Shown here: positions 24,101-32,790 of the stretch, in pieces
Layout: every line of letters begins with the position of its first letter
Position numbering within the stretch: the stretch's first letter is position 1
NCBI GenBank assembly: GCA_005784505.1
Contig: VCAZ01000048.1
Coordinates: forward strand, 1,263,761-1,327,760
Direction: 5' to 3'
Length of the DNA: 64,000 nucleotides
Origin: Bagarius yarrelli
Lineage: Eukaryota > Chordata > Actinopteri > Siluriformes > Sisoridae
Program-made: the position numbers and the translations under genes
Notes under the pieces: model-generated
Seen by the model: only the letters and a program-made list of their open reading frames with translations
The model's database searches: none
Told to the model about the DNA's origin: nothing

Positions 24101-25633
24101 TTTTAGCTTAAAAAAATTATGTGCGAAAATAAACATGGCCTACTACATTTACATAATTTGTCAGACATCGGTGTTCAGAGCAACCCTATCTATCTTATTT
24201 TATATAATTGAGCAGTTGAGGATTAAGGGCCTTGTTTAGGGATTCAGCAGTGGAAGCTTGGTGGTGCTGGCAAATGAATGCATGATTTTCTGATAAACAG
24301 TCCAACACCCTTAACCACAAAGCTGCCACTTTTTCACAGTTTCTCTGCTAACTAACTATATAACTGCTAGGCACTGTTTATGTAAGTAACATTGTGCTTC
24401 CTTATTTTATTTTTTTTTCAGCACTGCCTGAACTTCCAAGAGATTATGGATATATCTGGATACGGAAACCCAGCCCAGCTTGCCAATGTCCAGGACTTTA
24501 ACTACAGCCAGTATCTGCCTAAACTAAGTGATGTCACCACCGGCACTGGCGATATGTGCCCTCCCGAGTTCATGAACACGTACAATGGGACTTTTAGCAA
24601 TGTTAATCACATGAGAGTGAAAACCCCAGATATAAATGAAAGCTTTGGACCAGACGAATTCTGTGAGATTTTTTACCCTGATCTGGAAGCTAAAGCGAAC
24701 ACTGCACCTCTTCCTTGTGAAGGGGGAAGCACAGATGGTCAGCTGGATGAGCTCCCAAATGCTTCTTTGCTCAAACCCATGGACCTGCAAAGCCTGTCTC
24801 CTGGAAACTTCAGCACAGAAAAAAATGAAGATATGGCTGAATTCCCAGATTCGGATTCCGGTCTGTCTATTGATGCCAGCCCTAAAACGAGCTCTCCTGG
24901 GAAGTCCATGCACGGCGATTGCTCTGTCGGATTCAGTGATTCCGATATTGATGAGATGGAGAGTAGCCCTGGGAGCATGGAATCTGATTATCCCGAGCTG
25001 TTTCCTCTGATGTTCCAGAGTGACAGCTCTCAGCATTTACTTCCTGAAAAATCTGGTGTTACTCTGGTGCAGGAGGACAATGTTACCCAACCAAAGAAAG
25101 ACCAAGCAGAGGCAAGTGGACACTCAAAGGCACCCTTTACCAAAGACAAGCAGAAAAGGCGTTCAGAGGGGCGGCTCTCGCGTGATGAGGAGAGAGCAAG
25201 AGCCCTGAAGATCCCATTTACTGTGGAAATGATCATTAACCTGCCAGTGGATGACTTTAACGAGATGATGTCCAAGCACCAGTTGAATGAGCCACAGCTG
25301 GCACTTGTACGCGACATCCGCCGGCGTGGCAAGAATAAGGTAGCGGCGCAAAACTGCCGAAAACGCAAGATGGAGAATATCATGGGCTTGGAATACGAGC
25401 TGGACTCGCTCAAGGAGGAGAAGGAGCGTCTGATGAAGGAAAAGAGCAAAAACCGCAGCAATCTTAAAGAGATGAAACAGCAGCTCAGCTCTTTGTATTT
25501 GGAGGTGTTTAGCATGCTAAAGGATGAGCAAGGAAAGCCCTACTCCCCCACTGACTACTCCCTCCAGCAGACGACAGACGGCAGCGTCTTCCTCGTCCCA
25601 CGCATTAAAAAGACTCTTGCTAAGAGCAACTAG
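15092..25633 (+). CDS. nfe2l2: Nuclear factor erythroid 2-related factor 2 (Nrf2), complete, 5 coding exons
   Basis: CNC-bZIP transcription factor that pairs with small Maf proteins on antioxidant-response elements. It is held in the cytoplasm and degraded through Keap1 until oxidants or electrophiles release it. Exons 15092-15133, 21060-21332, 23071-23166, 23304-23441 and 24422-25633 join in phase 0 throughout to 586 codons plus TAG (human 605). Neh2: DLG 28-30 and ETGE 78-81, the two Keap1 latches. Neh4: 117-135 (FDECMQLLAETFP). Neh5 around 177-191 is shortened. Neh6 degrons: DSGLS 328-332 and ESSPGS 363-368. Neh1: CNC region, basic region 480-499 (RDIRRRGKNKVAAQNCRKRK), then a leucine zipper. 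Neh3: VFLVP 572-576. Start: the first of two adjacent ATGs, as in human MMDLELP. Teleosts carry two paralogues; synteny with agps and hnrnpa3 fits nfe2l2a, but that is inference. Confidence 0.97.
17769..18832 (+). mobile_element. Tc1/mariner-like transposon relic
   Basis: Both ends carry the fish Tc1-type repeat: TTTGATCCCCTGCTGATTTT at the left, and its inverse ending AAAATCAGCAAGAGATC at the right. Copies of ATTATACACTGATC / GATCAGTGTATAAT lie inside. The left copy lacks a 17-base internal stretch kept at the right (around GTCAGTGGGCAAAC). Between them is a decayed transposase. About 1.06 kb remains, short of the roughly 1.6 kb expected of a full element, so it is internally deleted and inactive. 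Confidence 0.9.
18084..18760 (+). pseudogene. Tc1-like transposase pseudogene
   Basis: An ATG at 18084 opens MTKTSKLFKDVRDKIVDLH, the N-terminal helix-turn-helix of fish Tc1 transposases, and stops after MIMRTIRNQP. A second in-frame piece (18355-18558) carries WVKVLWLDETKIKL, around the first catalytic aspartate of the DDE domain, and WRRNAAYDPKNAVP. The remaining catalytic residues are deleted. Nonfunctional. Confidence 0.88.
18881..19066 (-). mobile_element. tRNA-derived SINE, copy 3
   Basis: Same unit as at 8787, inserted just downstream of the Tc1 relic. The body GGGCCTTGCTCAGGGGTCCA and the head ending GAGCCACCACTTCCC are intact. Confidence 0.88.
19870..20715. mobile_element. Probable non-autonomous DNA transposon with diverged terminal repeats
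   Basis: The left end has ATCCGATTCTGGGAGTCACA then AAAATCGATTCTCAATTT. The right end has the inverse pattern (GAGAATCGATTCAGGAATCG, then GCGTCGATAAATCAATTTTT and CCCCCACCCCTA). ATCGATTC-rich ends followed by CACCCCTA are typical of fish hAT-type repeats. The boundaries are approximate. Confidence 0.5.
21060..21332 (+). CDS. nfe2l2: nfe2l2 coding exon 2 (Neh2, Keap1-binding)
   Basis: Residues 15-105, beginning DMDLIDILWRQDIDLG. It carries the DLG and ETGE motifs and the intervening helix that holds the ubiquitinated lysines. That helix has only four lysines here against seven in human. Acceptor ctgtag, donor GTACAC. Confidence 0.97.
21333..23070. other. nfe2l2 intron 2
   Basis: 1.7 kb. It contains an ATTAATCG-rich repeat (21634-21830) and a TA/CA microsatellite around 22491-22542. 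The stretch 22740-22920 is less AT-rich and repeat-free and could be regulatory. Confidence 0.7.
21634..21830. mobile_element. hAT-type short repeat remnant
   Basis: Begins GCAACAAACGATTATTTTGA and contains several ATTAATC units on both strands. It resembles the widespread vertebrate repeat with the GCAACTAACGATTATTTT end. The limits are approximate. Confidence 0.5.
23071..23166 (+). CDS. nfe2l2: nfe2l2 coding exon 3 (Neh4)
   Basis: Residues 106-137. FDECMQLLAETFPLVE corresponds to the human CBP-binding Neh4 motif FDDCMQLLAQTFPFVD. Acceptor ccacag, donor GTAAGC. Confidence 0.96.
23304..23441 (+). CDS. nfe2l2: nfe2l2 coding exon 4
   Basis: Residues 138-183, a poorly conserved linker ending DQTWMDLQ. 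The last residues are the first half of Neh5 (human ...QVWEELLSIPELQ). Acceptor aaacag, donor GTAAGG. Confidence 0.93.
23707..23888 (+). mobile_element. tRNA-derived SINE, copy 4
   Basis: Head GTGGTAGATCAGTAGTTGAG and GTGTTGGACTGCTACC, then GGGTTTGCGTTCCC as the B box. The tail is TCTGGATAAGCCAAATGCC then ATAAATGTAAATGT. Confidence 0.85.
24143..24332 (-). mobile_element. tRNA-derived SINE, copy 5 (diverged)
   Basis: Same order as the other copies but with more substitutions (GGGCCTTGTTTAGGGATTCA in the body). It ends about 90 bases before the nfe2l2 exon 5 acceptor. Confidence 0.8.
24422..25633 (+). CDS. nfe2l2: nfe2l2 coding exon 5 (Neh6, Neh1, Neh3)
   Basis: Residues 184-586 plus the TAG stop, beginning HCLNFQEI after a long T tract and cag acceptor. 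It holds the beta-TrCP degrons, the CNC-bZIP DNA-binding and dimerisation region, and the C-terminal Neh3. The minus-strand frames that overlap it are shadows. Confidence 0.97.
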   Translation, partial: HCLNFQEIMDISGYGNPAQLANVQDFNYSQYLPKLSDVTTGTGDMCPPEFMNTYNGTFSNVNHMRVKTPDINESFGPDEFCEIFYPDLEAKANTAPLPCEGGSTDGQLDELPNASLLKPMDLQSLSPGNFSTEKNEDMAEFPDSDSGLSIDASPKTSSPGKSMHGDCSVGFSDSDIDEMESSPGSMESDYPELFPLMFQSDSSQHLLPEKSGVTLVQEDNVTQPKKDQAEASGHSKAPFTKDKQKRRSEGRLSRDEERARALKIPFTVEMIINLPVDDFNEMMSKHQLNEPQLALVRDIRRRGKNKVAAQNCRKRKMENIMGLEYELDSLKEEKERLMKEKSKNRSNLKEMKQQLSSLYLEVFSMLKDEQGKPYSPTDYSLQQTTDGSVFLVPRIKKTLAKSN

Positions 25634-26060
25634 CACTTTTTTCCTGCTTCTTCTCTTTCTTGGTACTACATAATTCTGTAGCTAAGTACTATGCAAAAGA
25701 AGAAAAAAAAAAAACTTTATAGGCAGTTTTGCTTAATCTTTAGCAGTTAAAATGGCAGAACTATCATATAGTTTTGGCTTATTCTACTTTCTTAATATTC
25801 TTAATATCACCTATATTTTGTACTTTATATTTTATCCAAGAATGTTTTATCTTAATGGTTTGTAAATACGTTTATACTTTATTTGCTATTAAAATATTAA
25901 ACAACTTTTCTGTATTGTACTGTTTTAGAACGCTACTAATTGTGTTGCAATCACTGGCACTCAAAAATGTTTTATATCTTAATTTAAAATTCTATATTGC
26001 AATGTTCTCTCTTGCCTTTAGTGCTTTATATAAAAATAAATCATTTATTTAATTTTGTGA
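25634..26060 (+). other. nfe2l2: nfe2l2 3' UTR with poly(A) signal
   Basis: AT-rich region after the TAG. A canonical AATAAA at 26035-26040 is the likely cleavage signal; an ATTAAA near 25888 is an alternative. The true 3' end needs transcript data. Confidence 0.55.
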
Positions 26061-29000
26061 AGTATGACTTTTCATGTGTTACTAAGGGTGATTATTTGAT
26101 TAAACCTAACAAACAACGAACAGAGCGACAGTTGTATCTACAGAGAAATCCACTAGAAAGAGCAAACAGCATGTTATGTGCGTGCGAAAAGCCAACCAGA
26201 CACACAAGTTCAGACTTGACGGCTTAAGGCACACCTTATCTAACAGGTTTCTATTGTTTAAAGCCTGTGTGAAACGTACAAAATGGTAGTCCCTGCTGGA
26301 CAAACAGCGCTGTGCACTTTCAGCGTTTGCAGCACCAGACTTTTTGACCTACAACTATTATGTTTAAAAATCAAGTTTCGCCTACAGCAGCAACTCACCA
26401 AACTGAGCAAAGCTGTTTCAAGGACTTCAATGCTCAGGATATCAACGCTGTTAATGTGTAGAATGTGGGGTTTCTGCTTAACTGATTTATTTAGCTAATT
26501 TAGCTAATGTAACGCCCCCCCCCCCCACTCCCCACCGGTTGATAGTTGCATAATCAATTTGTAACTATTACAATTTGTAGCCTATTACCAGCATACAACC
26601 TCCAAAGAATACAAAAAATAAAGACTATATTTTGATCTGGAACAAATAGACTCTCCTATATATTTGATCTGGAACAAATAAATCAATCATATATATGTTG
26701 CCATAAACCTAATGTGAGATTAAAAGGAATATTTGACCAAACAAAGATGTTTCTGTGAGATCATGTCAAGTGTGGATGTGGAATGTGGATCCTATCACGT
26801 AATGTTTCAGTATGTTTCTTAAATAATTTTTAATATAAGCAACACTCCCTATGCTTTCTGTGATGCTTTATACACACTTTTAACTTTAAGTCCACAATAT
26901 GCTTTCTGTGATGTCCACAATTAATCAAATATGTCAAATAAATGTACCGAATAAATGCGGTTTGTTTCTCATTTGGGATGCGGTCATAAAATGTTTGTTT
27001 CCGTTTGTGTAAATGTTTGTTTCTTAAGTGTTCACTTCATTTTACATTAAAATGCACTTAATGTGTAAATTTTTGGGTAATTTATACCTCCAGCAGATGA
27101 AGGTTTGATTTTAGGTATTTAAAGATTTGGGATAAGATTAAATCTTGTTAGAAAAATTAACAGAAAAATGGCCAGCAGATGAATTTTTTTATTTTTTTTA
27201 CTTGTTTCGGCCCAAATACCTGGCTATTTTTTTTTTTACATTCGAAATTTGTTTTACCTTGACGCTGGATTTTTTTTTTACATTCGAATATTTTTGATAT
27301 GAATATGACATGACATGATGAAATAATAAAATGAGGCCTTTTTTGAAAAAGTTTTTTTTTTTTTAAAAACACCTTTATTTAAAATAAAATTTTCATCTCA
27401 AATCCATACAAAGTCAAAAAAAAGACTTATTTCAGAGTAAAATATATCCTCCCATAACCACAAAAATAACACTAACCCTGTAATTACAGTAATACCTGAA
27501 TGTAGATGTTAAAAAAAATATACTGACCGAAAATAATCTCACCAGCAAATGCACACTCCATAGTAATTATCTAAATAACATTATCACTTTATATTGTGCA
27601 TGGCCAAATGTTTGTGGACACCAGGCCGTGAAACACAGAGTTCTTCCTCAAACTGTTAACAAAATCTATTTCTTCTGTAGCTGTATAATAAAACTAAGCA
27701 GTCAAACTTGTTCCAGCATGACAAAATAAAAGTTCCTGAGTGGCCTACACCGAGTCCTGACCACTAAATATTAGTAGATTTAGCTTAAAAACGCAGACTG
27801 TCTCTCAAGCTTCCTTATAGTGCCTGACTTTACTAAATCATCCTGTGTCTAAATGTCCACAAATACACAAATGCTCCAAAATCTACTGAAAATCCTACTT
27901 AGATTAGTGAAGGTTATTATAACTGCAAGTGTGGTGCACCACTGTGGTAACGATATGGTTTACTAAAGCAACTTTAATATTTAAAACTCAGATTAAATTT
28001 ATAAAACGCTTTTCTTCCTAGACATAATTATCTTTTAATTAAAACCCACAATTATTAGTCTGTAATGTAATCAAATAAAATGGAAGTCTTATACTTGGAA
28101 GTCAAAGTTGTAAAACCAATCAACAAACTCAGCTAAAGCACCGCAGTTTCTGGCTCATGCTGATTGTGGCTATGGGAGGATACTGTGAAATTGTCCACAC
28201 ATATTTGGAAGAATTAATCTTACCCATCCAGACCTGTTCGTTGAAAACGTGTCATACAAGATTTGCTGTGCAGCCGCTTCAGTTTCAATCTGTAAATTAA
28301 GCAGAATGGTTACTCTTACCTGGTCCTAAGACAAGTTATTTCCTTCTTCTGCAGCTTTTTTTTTTTTAAGTCACCTGTGTCTCAAAGCCCTCATACTCAC
28401 TCCCTTTGCTGGCTAGCATTGGTTTTCACACCTCCTGGATCCAGGTATTCGCTAGCCTTTCTTCACTAGAACCAGTTCTTCCTGAAGTTCAGGCTAGTTT
28501 GGCCAACAAAAAAAAAAAATTCTAGCTTTCTGGTGTAACACCTCATGGCTTTGCTCCATAGACTTGGCTCTTGATGCTCCCTTGTGTTTTTTTTCCTCCC
28601 TTTTCTGACAACTCGCTGTCTGGTCCAGTTGAGGCTCTGTCTTACATCCACACTTGGTAACTGTGTGGTCACCTGTTAGGCGACCTTTGGCTAGATTTCC
28701 ACACCGCTTTGCTCATATATAACAGCAACATGTATATTAACAACAAAATTTTTTTTGAAATGTCTGGGTTCGTTGGCTACACTTCCATGGGAACACATTC
28801 AACAAACATACAAAACTGCACTTTCTTTCAGACTCAATGATGCACTAAACTTGAATTAGGTAATTTTCTACGTTTTATTTAATCTTGTTTCTTTTTTTTT
28901 CACTTTTCAGTGTAATTTAACAATCTAGACTTCTGTTTATACAAAAGGATCCGTTACATGCCCTCCAATCTAACCAGTCTATACTGCTTATAGCTTTCTT

Positions 29001-29340
29001 TTTGCATACAACGCAAGACAGCACAAACACACTAACAGAAATTTACACTTGACACTGTTGAGCATCACTGCCACAAAACCAAAACATCACGGTAACCAAA
29101 AATTATTCTATAGTTGGCAGGTTGTTTGTTACTTTTTAATAAGAAAAAGGTTTATAATTCCAAGTTAAAAATCTGATAGTCTGAAGATAAAAATCATTTA
29201 GGATCATAATAAATCAAAAGTTTACTTCAACATCTACAACACTTAATAGATCACTCTGAAACAAAGCAATTAGGCTTTGGAAATGGGGGGGAAAACGAAA
29301 AAGGCATAATAATCTATTCAAGATTAAGATTAAAGGAATG
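26061..29340. other. Intergenic region between the convergent nfe2l2 and hnrnpa3 genes
   Basis: No gene seen. Contents: a C-tract (26513-26526), small direct repeats of about 20 bases (around 26632-26690 and 26855-26917), a repeated TTTACATTCGAA motif (27230-27290), and a possible MITE fragment near 27598. The left part may include a longer nfe2l2 3' UTR and the right part longer hnrnpa3 3' UTR forms. Confidence 0.6.
27598..27870. mobile_element. Possible MITE fragment
   Basis: TGGCCAAATGTTTGTGGACACC resembles, with changes, the end of a MITE family frequent in fish (GGCCAAAAGTATGTGGACACC-like). Related ends occur at 40440 and 59178. The right boundary is uncertain. Confidence 0.45.
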
Positions 29341-29647
29341 TATGTACACTGACACATACTAGGTCACGGGAACCTGCCTACACTTTTGTTTATTGTAGCT
29401 AGTTGAAACAGTCCTTTTTTTTGTCTCCATTTTAGTGCTCTGACTAGCAGGTCCTGGCTTTCTCACAGTAACCTGCTGCTTTCCTGACCTCTCCTGTCAT
29501 CTCCTCTCCACTCATCTCATCTCCTGCTAACTGTCCACCTGAGCCTGTTGAATAGATACAGGATAAAACAAATAATTATTCTAGGTCAACACATCGAAAC
29601 CCCATTAATTATACTGTTAAAGAGAACTTACCATAAATGTTCACACT
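29340..29647 (-). other. hnrnpa3: hnrnpa3 3' UTR with an intron
   Basis: The stop exon ends at 29632 at a strong GTAAGT donor. A clear acceptor (ttcaacag) lies at 29545-29546, so an 87-base intron (29545-29631) would splice to a UTR exon starting at 29544. A minus-strand AATAAA (29389-29394) is a candidate poly(A) signal. More distal ends are possible. Confidence 0.65.
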
Positions 29648-29703
29648 TTAATATCGCCTTGACCCATAGCTGCTGCCTCCACCACCACTTGAGCCATAGC
29701 CAC
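29648..29703 (-). CDS. hnrnpa3: hnrnpa3 coding exon 10 and stop
   Basis: GGYGSSGGGGSSYGSRRY then TAA, matching human GGYGSGGGSGGYGSRRF. Acceptor ttattag. The exon continues 16 bases into the 3' UTR before a GTAAGT donor. Confidence 0.93.
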
Positions 29704-32678
29704 CTAATAAAATTAAAATAAAACCTGACATTCCTGTCCCATATCCCAAGTAACATTATTGTATAATGCAGTCTGAAATTTATATTTCACCTCCATAGGG
29801 TCCACCTGAATTCCTTCCTCCATAGTTATTTCCTTTCATAGGGCCATAGTTTGACTGCTGTCCACCATAATTCCCAAAGTCATTGTAGTTTCCACCTCCG
29901 CCTCCACCAAAATTCCCTTCAAAGTCATTGTGAAAGGTGCACACATACAGAGTCATAACTATACACAAAACAGAGGCTCCAAGTCAGGACAGAGTCTCCT
30001 GCTGAAGAAAAATGTCTTAGATGTTTTTGTTTCCCTCAAGACTAATTTTCTTGAATGCAGCAATGTAATGTCTTACCACCAAAGTTGCGTCCATCATTGT
30101 AGTTGTCATATCCACCGCCATATCCACTGCCTCCTCCCCCCCCTCCTCCCTGGTGACCATAACCAGGACCTCCACCGAATCCTCCACGTCCACCTCCATA
30201 ACCTGGGCCACCACCATAGTTCCCACCTGACCACACCAACAACACAATCTTTTCTGCTGGCTACATCTTCATAAATAGAGTATCGGTTTATAAATTAATC
30301 GACTGTTAATTCTTAAATAGTTTAGATCTAATTTCATGCTGGATGGCATGTTCATAATAATTATGATATATATATATATATTTGCATATTTCTCTAGCTG
30401 AAATGATTACATTAATAAAGAACTTACCATCTCCACCAAATCCATCATAGTTATCTCCTCCATAGCCTCCGCGGCCCCCTCCATAACCACCTGTAATCAC
30501 AACAAAGATAAATGTGAAATTTCTTACAGAATTAACACAAAAGGAGGACAGTAACTTAAATTCTAATTTCTTTTTTTACCTCTACCAAAGCTGCCACCTC
30601 CAAAATTGCCTTCCCTGCCCATAAAATTACCACCACGATCTTAAAAAAAACAAAAAAACCCAATTTATTTAACGTTAAATGCAATAAAATATAAATAATA
30701 AGTAACACAACTAAATGTAGTTCAATTAGACTATAACACACTTCTTATTTATATTTTATATGGTACTTACACCTCTGGTTAGAAACTGCCTGCATTTCCT
30801 GTTTCGGTAGTGCTTTTCTGACTTCACAGTTATGGGAGTTTATAGTGTGGTATTTCTGAGCTAAAAAGAAACACAAATGGAAATTATTTATTCATATTTG
30901 GGTGGCATAATATAACAACACTTTAAAACATATCTCCTTACCTACAATTTTATCCACCGTGTCATGATCGTCAAACGTTACAAAGCAGAACCCTCTCTTT
31001 TTCCCTGTTGATCGCTCCTCCATAATGTCGATGCTCTCAATCTTTCCATACCTCTCAAAGTATTCACGAACGTGATATTCTTCTGTGTCCTCTTTAATCC
31101 CACCAATAAAGATCTTTTTTACGGTCAGGTGGGCCCCTGGTTTATTGGAGTCCTAAATAATAGGGGAAAAAAGCATTCGGTTAATACGTTAAACTATACA
31201 ATTACTACAGATTAAACATTTTTGATTTGTCTTTATGGTCAGCCAAACACAAGATTAAGCTTGATTAATAGAGTGTAAATGGTTTATAATTGCACCTCGC
31301 GAGAAACTGCTCGTTTAGGTTCAACAACGCGACCATCTACTTTATGTGGGCGAGCTGTCATGGCTGCATCCACCTCAGATACACAGGAGTACGTTACAAA
31401 GCCAAAGCCCCGTGACCGCTTGTTCCCTGGGTCCCGCATCACCTGCACAAAGATAATAATAAAAAAAGCGGTATAGTCCTGCTACAGCCATTCAAGTGTA
31501 ACATTATTGTAGTACAGTGCAAAAAGACTTAAACACCACATTCATGTTACTAACCACACAATCTGTTAGGTTTCCCCATTGCTCAAAGTGAGCACGCAGG
31601 CTTTCCTCTGTTGTCTCAAAGCTTAGACCACCAATAAACAGCTTCCTCAGCTGTTCTGGCTCTTTACTCTCTTTACCCTGTCAAGATTTAACATAGTAAA
31701 CAACCAGGAAGCACATTATAATCATTATGTATACTAAAAATTGACTAGAAAAGACCCACAAACATGGGTGTTTTATCAGTTTAATATTTAGTTTATTTAA
31801 GATTTATACTAAATAAAATTTTAGTTAATATTTTTTTTATTAATGGCTGCAAAAAAACCCAACACATAATATTGTAGATTTACACAATAATCCAGATGTT
31901 TAGCATCCTTCCACGCTTTAGCTCAAGACTTTTAAAATTAGCATTTCTTGTTTGGAGTACATTTAGCTAGCTGTTAGCTACTTTTTTTTTTTTAATTTGA
32001 GGTACAGTAAGAATAAAAGAAGAAAATACAAGGCATTTTAAGGCTACCAGTAGTATTAGTATTTAGTATTTTACATAAAAGTCCACACAACTCGCAGCAT
32101 CTCAACCGCACTGAGGTCTGGAATGTTCCAAGCGTCTTTCTCTCTCTCTCTCTCTTTCTCTCTCAAACGCCATTTTACAGCTCCTTTTCCTCCATGTTGT
32201 TAGCTATTTCTCTCACGTTTAAAGTCACTGTTGTCGTGCTACACCGACGGATTTTTTTTGTGTTAAAAATATATTAGTATGAAATGTAAAAAATGCCACC
32301 AGATAAATTAAATCTCTATATATTCCTGTTGTTAGTTACGAAATTACTGGTCGTTCCGATAAACATAAACGAAAGCCCACGTCTCTTTATTTATTTCGTC
32401 TCCTTTTAAACCCTAAATTATAACTTTTTTTGTTAAATTATATATAGTTATTGCTATAGCATAGTATATAATATATTGCTAATATATGTATGCACCTAGC
32501 AGGACACAGTTATAGTGACAGGTAGCTAGCTAGTTAGCATGCTAGTCAAAGGTGCAGAGTGCTACCCACTTTAGACTATTTAATAGTTATTGCATGTTGT
32601 GTTGTTAACATTTTGCATTAATATTAAGCAATAGAACTGAAAAATCAGTTAACCCGAATAAGTTGATATTACCTCCAT
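29648..32678 (-). CDS. hnrnpa3: Heterogeneous nuclear ribonucleoprotein A3, complete, 10 coding exons
   Basis: Nuclear hnRNP A/B protein that binds pre-mRNA and mRNA and acts in splicing, transport and telomere-repeat binding. Exons 32673-32678, 31555-31677, 31296-31442, 30942-31152, 30771-30860, 30580-30639, 30428-30490, 30077-30226, 29791-29916 and 29648-29703 join to 343 codons plus TAA (human 378). RRM1: RNP2 LFIGGL 15-20, RNP1 RGFGFVTY 54-61. RRM2: RNP2 IFIGGI 106-111, RNP1 KRGFCFVTF 144-152. From about 194 a Gly/Tyr/Asn-rich low-complexity tail follows. It carries an M9-type PY nuclear signal (QSNYGPMKGNNYGG, PY at 323-324) and ends SRRY. The N-terminus ME-GKESKEPEQL lacks the basic proline-rich insert of the long human form and resembles its short isoform. 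The A3 name rests on sequence plus synteny with nfe2l2; A1/A2B1 relatives are similar. Confidence 0.94.
29791..29916 (-). CDS. hnrnpa3: hnrnpa3 coding exon 9 (M9-type nuclear signal)
   Basis: NFGGGGGGNYNDFGNYGGQQ then SNYGPMKGNNYGGRNSGGPY and G. The frame fits exons 8 and 10, but the splice sites are poor: the acceptor tttgaag has a weak pyrimidine tract, and the donor is GTGAAA. Confidence 0.85.
30077..30226 (-). CDS. hnrnpa3: hnrnpa3 coding exon 8
   Basis: GGNYGGGPGYGGGRGGFGGG... through YDNYNDGRNFGG. This is the longest Gly-rich exon, with a run of seven glycines. Acceptor gtcag, donor GTAAGA. Confidence 0.93.
30428..30490 (-). CDS. hnrnpa3: hnrnpa3 coding exon 7
   Basis: GGYGGGRGGYGGDNYDGFGG then D plus one base; Gly/Tyr-rich. 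Acceptor ttacag, donor GTAAGT. Confidence 0.93.
30580..30639 (-). CDS. hnrnpa3: hnrnpa3 coding exon 6 (start of Gly-rich tail)
   Basis: The junction codon is TAT (Tyr), where mammals have Gly. It is followed by RGGNFMGREGNFGGGSFGR, matching human GNFMGRGGNFGG. Acceptor tttaag, donor GTAAAA. Confidence 0.9.
30771..30860 (-). CDS. hnrnpa3: hnrnpa3 coding exon 5
   Basis: AQKYHTINSHNCEVRKALPK then QEMQAVSNQR, the end of RRM2 and the linker. I chose the strong GTAAGT donor (exon ends AGG-T) over an overlapping GTGTAA because only the former keeps the glycine-rich frame open in exon 6. Confidence 0.92.
30942..31152 (-). CDS. hnrnpa3: hnrnpa3 coding exon 4 (RRM2)
   Basis: 70 codons plus one base, DSNKPGAHLTVKKIFIGGIK through DHDTVDKIV. 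Acceptor atttag, donor GTAAGG. Confidence 0.96.
31296..31442 (-). CDS. hnrnpa3: hnrnpa3 coding exon 3 (RRM1, second half)
   Basis: 49 codons, VMRDPGNKRSRGFGFVTYSC through KRAVSRE. Acceptor tgcag, donor GTGCAA (weak but in phase). Confidence 0.94.
31555..31677 (-). CDS. hnrnpa3: hnrnpa3 coding exon 2 (RRM1, first half)
   Basis: 41 codons, GKESKEPEQLRKLFIGGLSF through LTDCV. Acceptor tgacag, donor GTTAGT. Confidence 0.95.
31678..32672. other. hnrnpa3 intron 1
   Basis: 995 bases, AT-rich, with a CT-rich tract near 32139-32164. No other feature recognised. Confidence 0.75.
32673..32678 (-). CDS. hnrnpa3: hnrnpa3 coding exon 1 (Met-Glu only)
   Basis: ATGGAG then a GTAATA donor. Two-codon first coding exons are typical of hnRNP A/B genes. 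Phase 0 into exon 2. Confidence 0.88.
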
Positions 32679-32790
32679 GTCGCAGTGTCTACGCGCTAGC
32701 TATTTGACACAAGTCGGAAATATGGCGCTGCCACTAACCACGGCTGTCCTTGTGTCTCAAACGGCGCCCTATTAGCTTCTAAGGCTGCCT
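32679..32790 (-). promoter_or_regulatory. hnrnpa3: Probable hnrnpa3 promoter / 5' UTR
   Basis: GC-richer than its surroundings. A YY1-type element AATATGGCG lies at 32719-32727 on the plus strand, about 45 bases upstream of the ATG, as in many TATA-less ribosomal and RNA-binding protein genes. CGGCGCC at 32763-32769 adds CpG content. Confidence 0.5.

Larger units (their letters stand above)
23442..24421. other. nfe2l2 intron 4
   Basis: About 1 kb carrying two SINE copies in opposite orientation (23707-23888 plus, 24143-24332 minus). Together they form an inverted pair within the intron. Confidence 0.8.

Noticed and set aside
24524..25036. 170-codon open frame on the minus strand
   Set aside because: Shadow of nfe2l2 exon 5, which has clear protein similarity on the plus strand.
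25030..25515. 161-codon minus-strand frame
   Set aside because: Antisense shadow of the bZIP-coding part of nfe2l2 exon 5.
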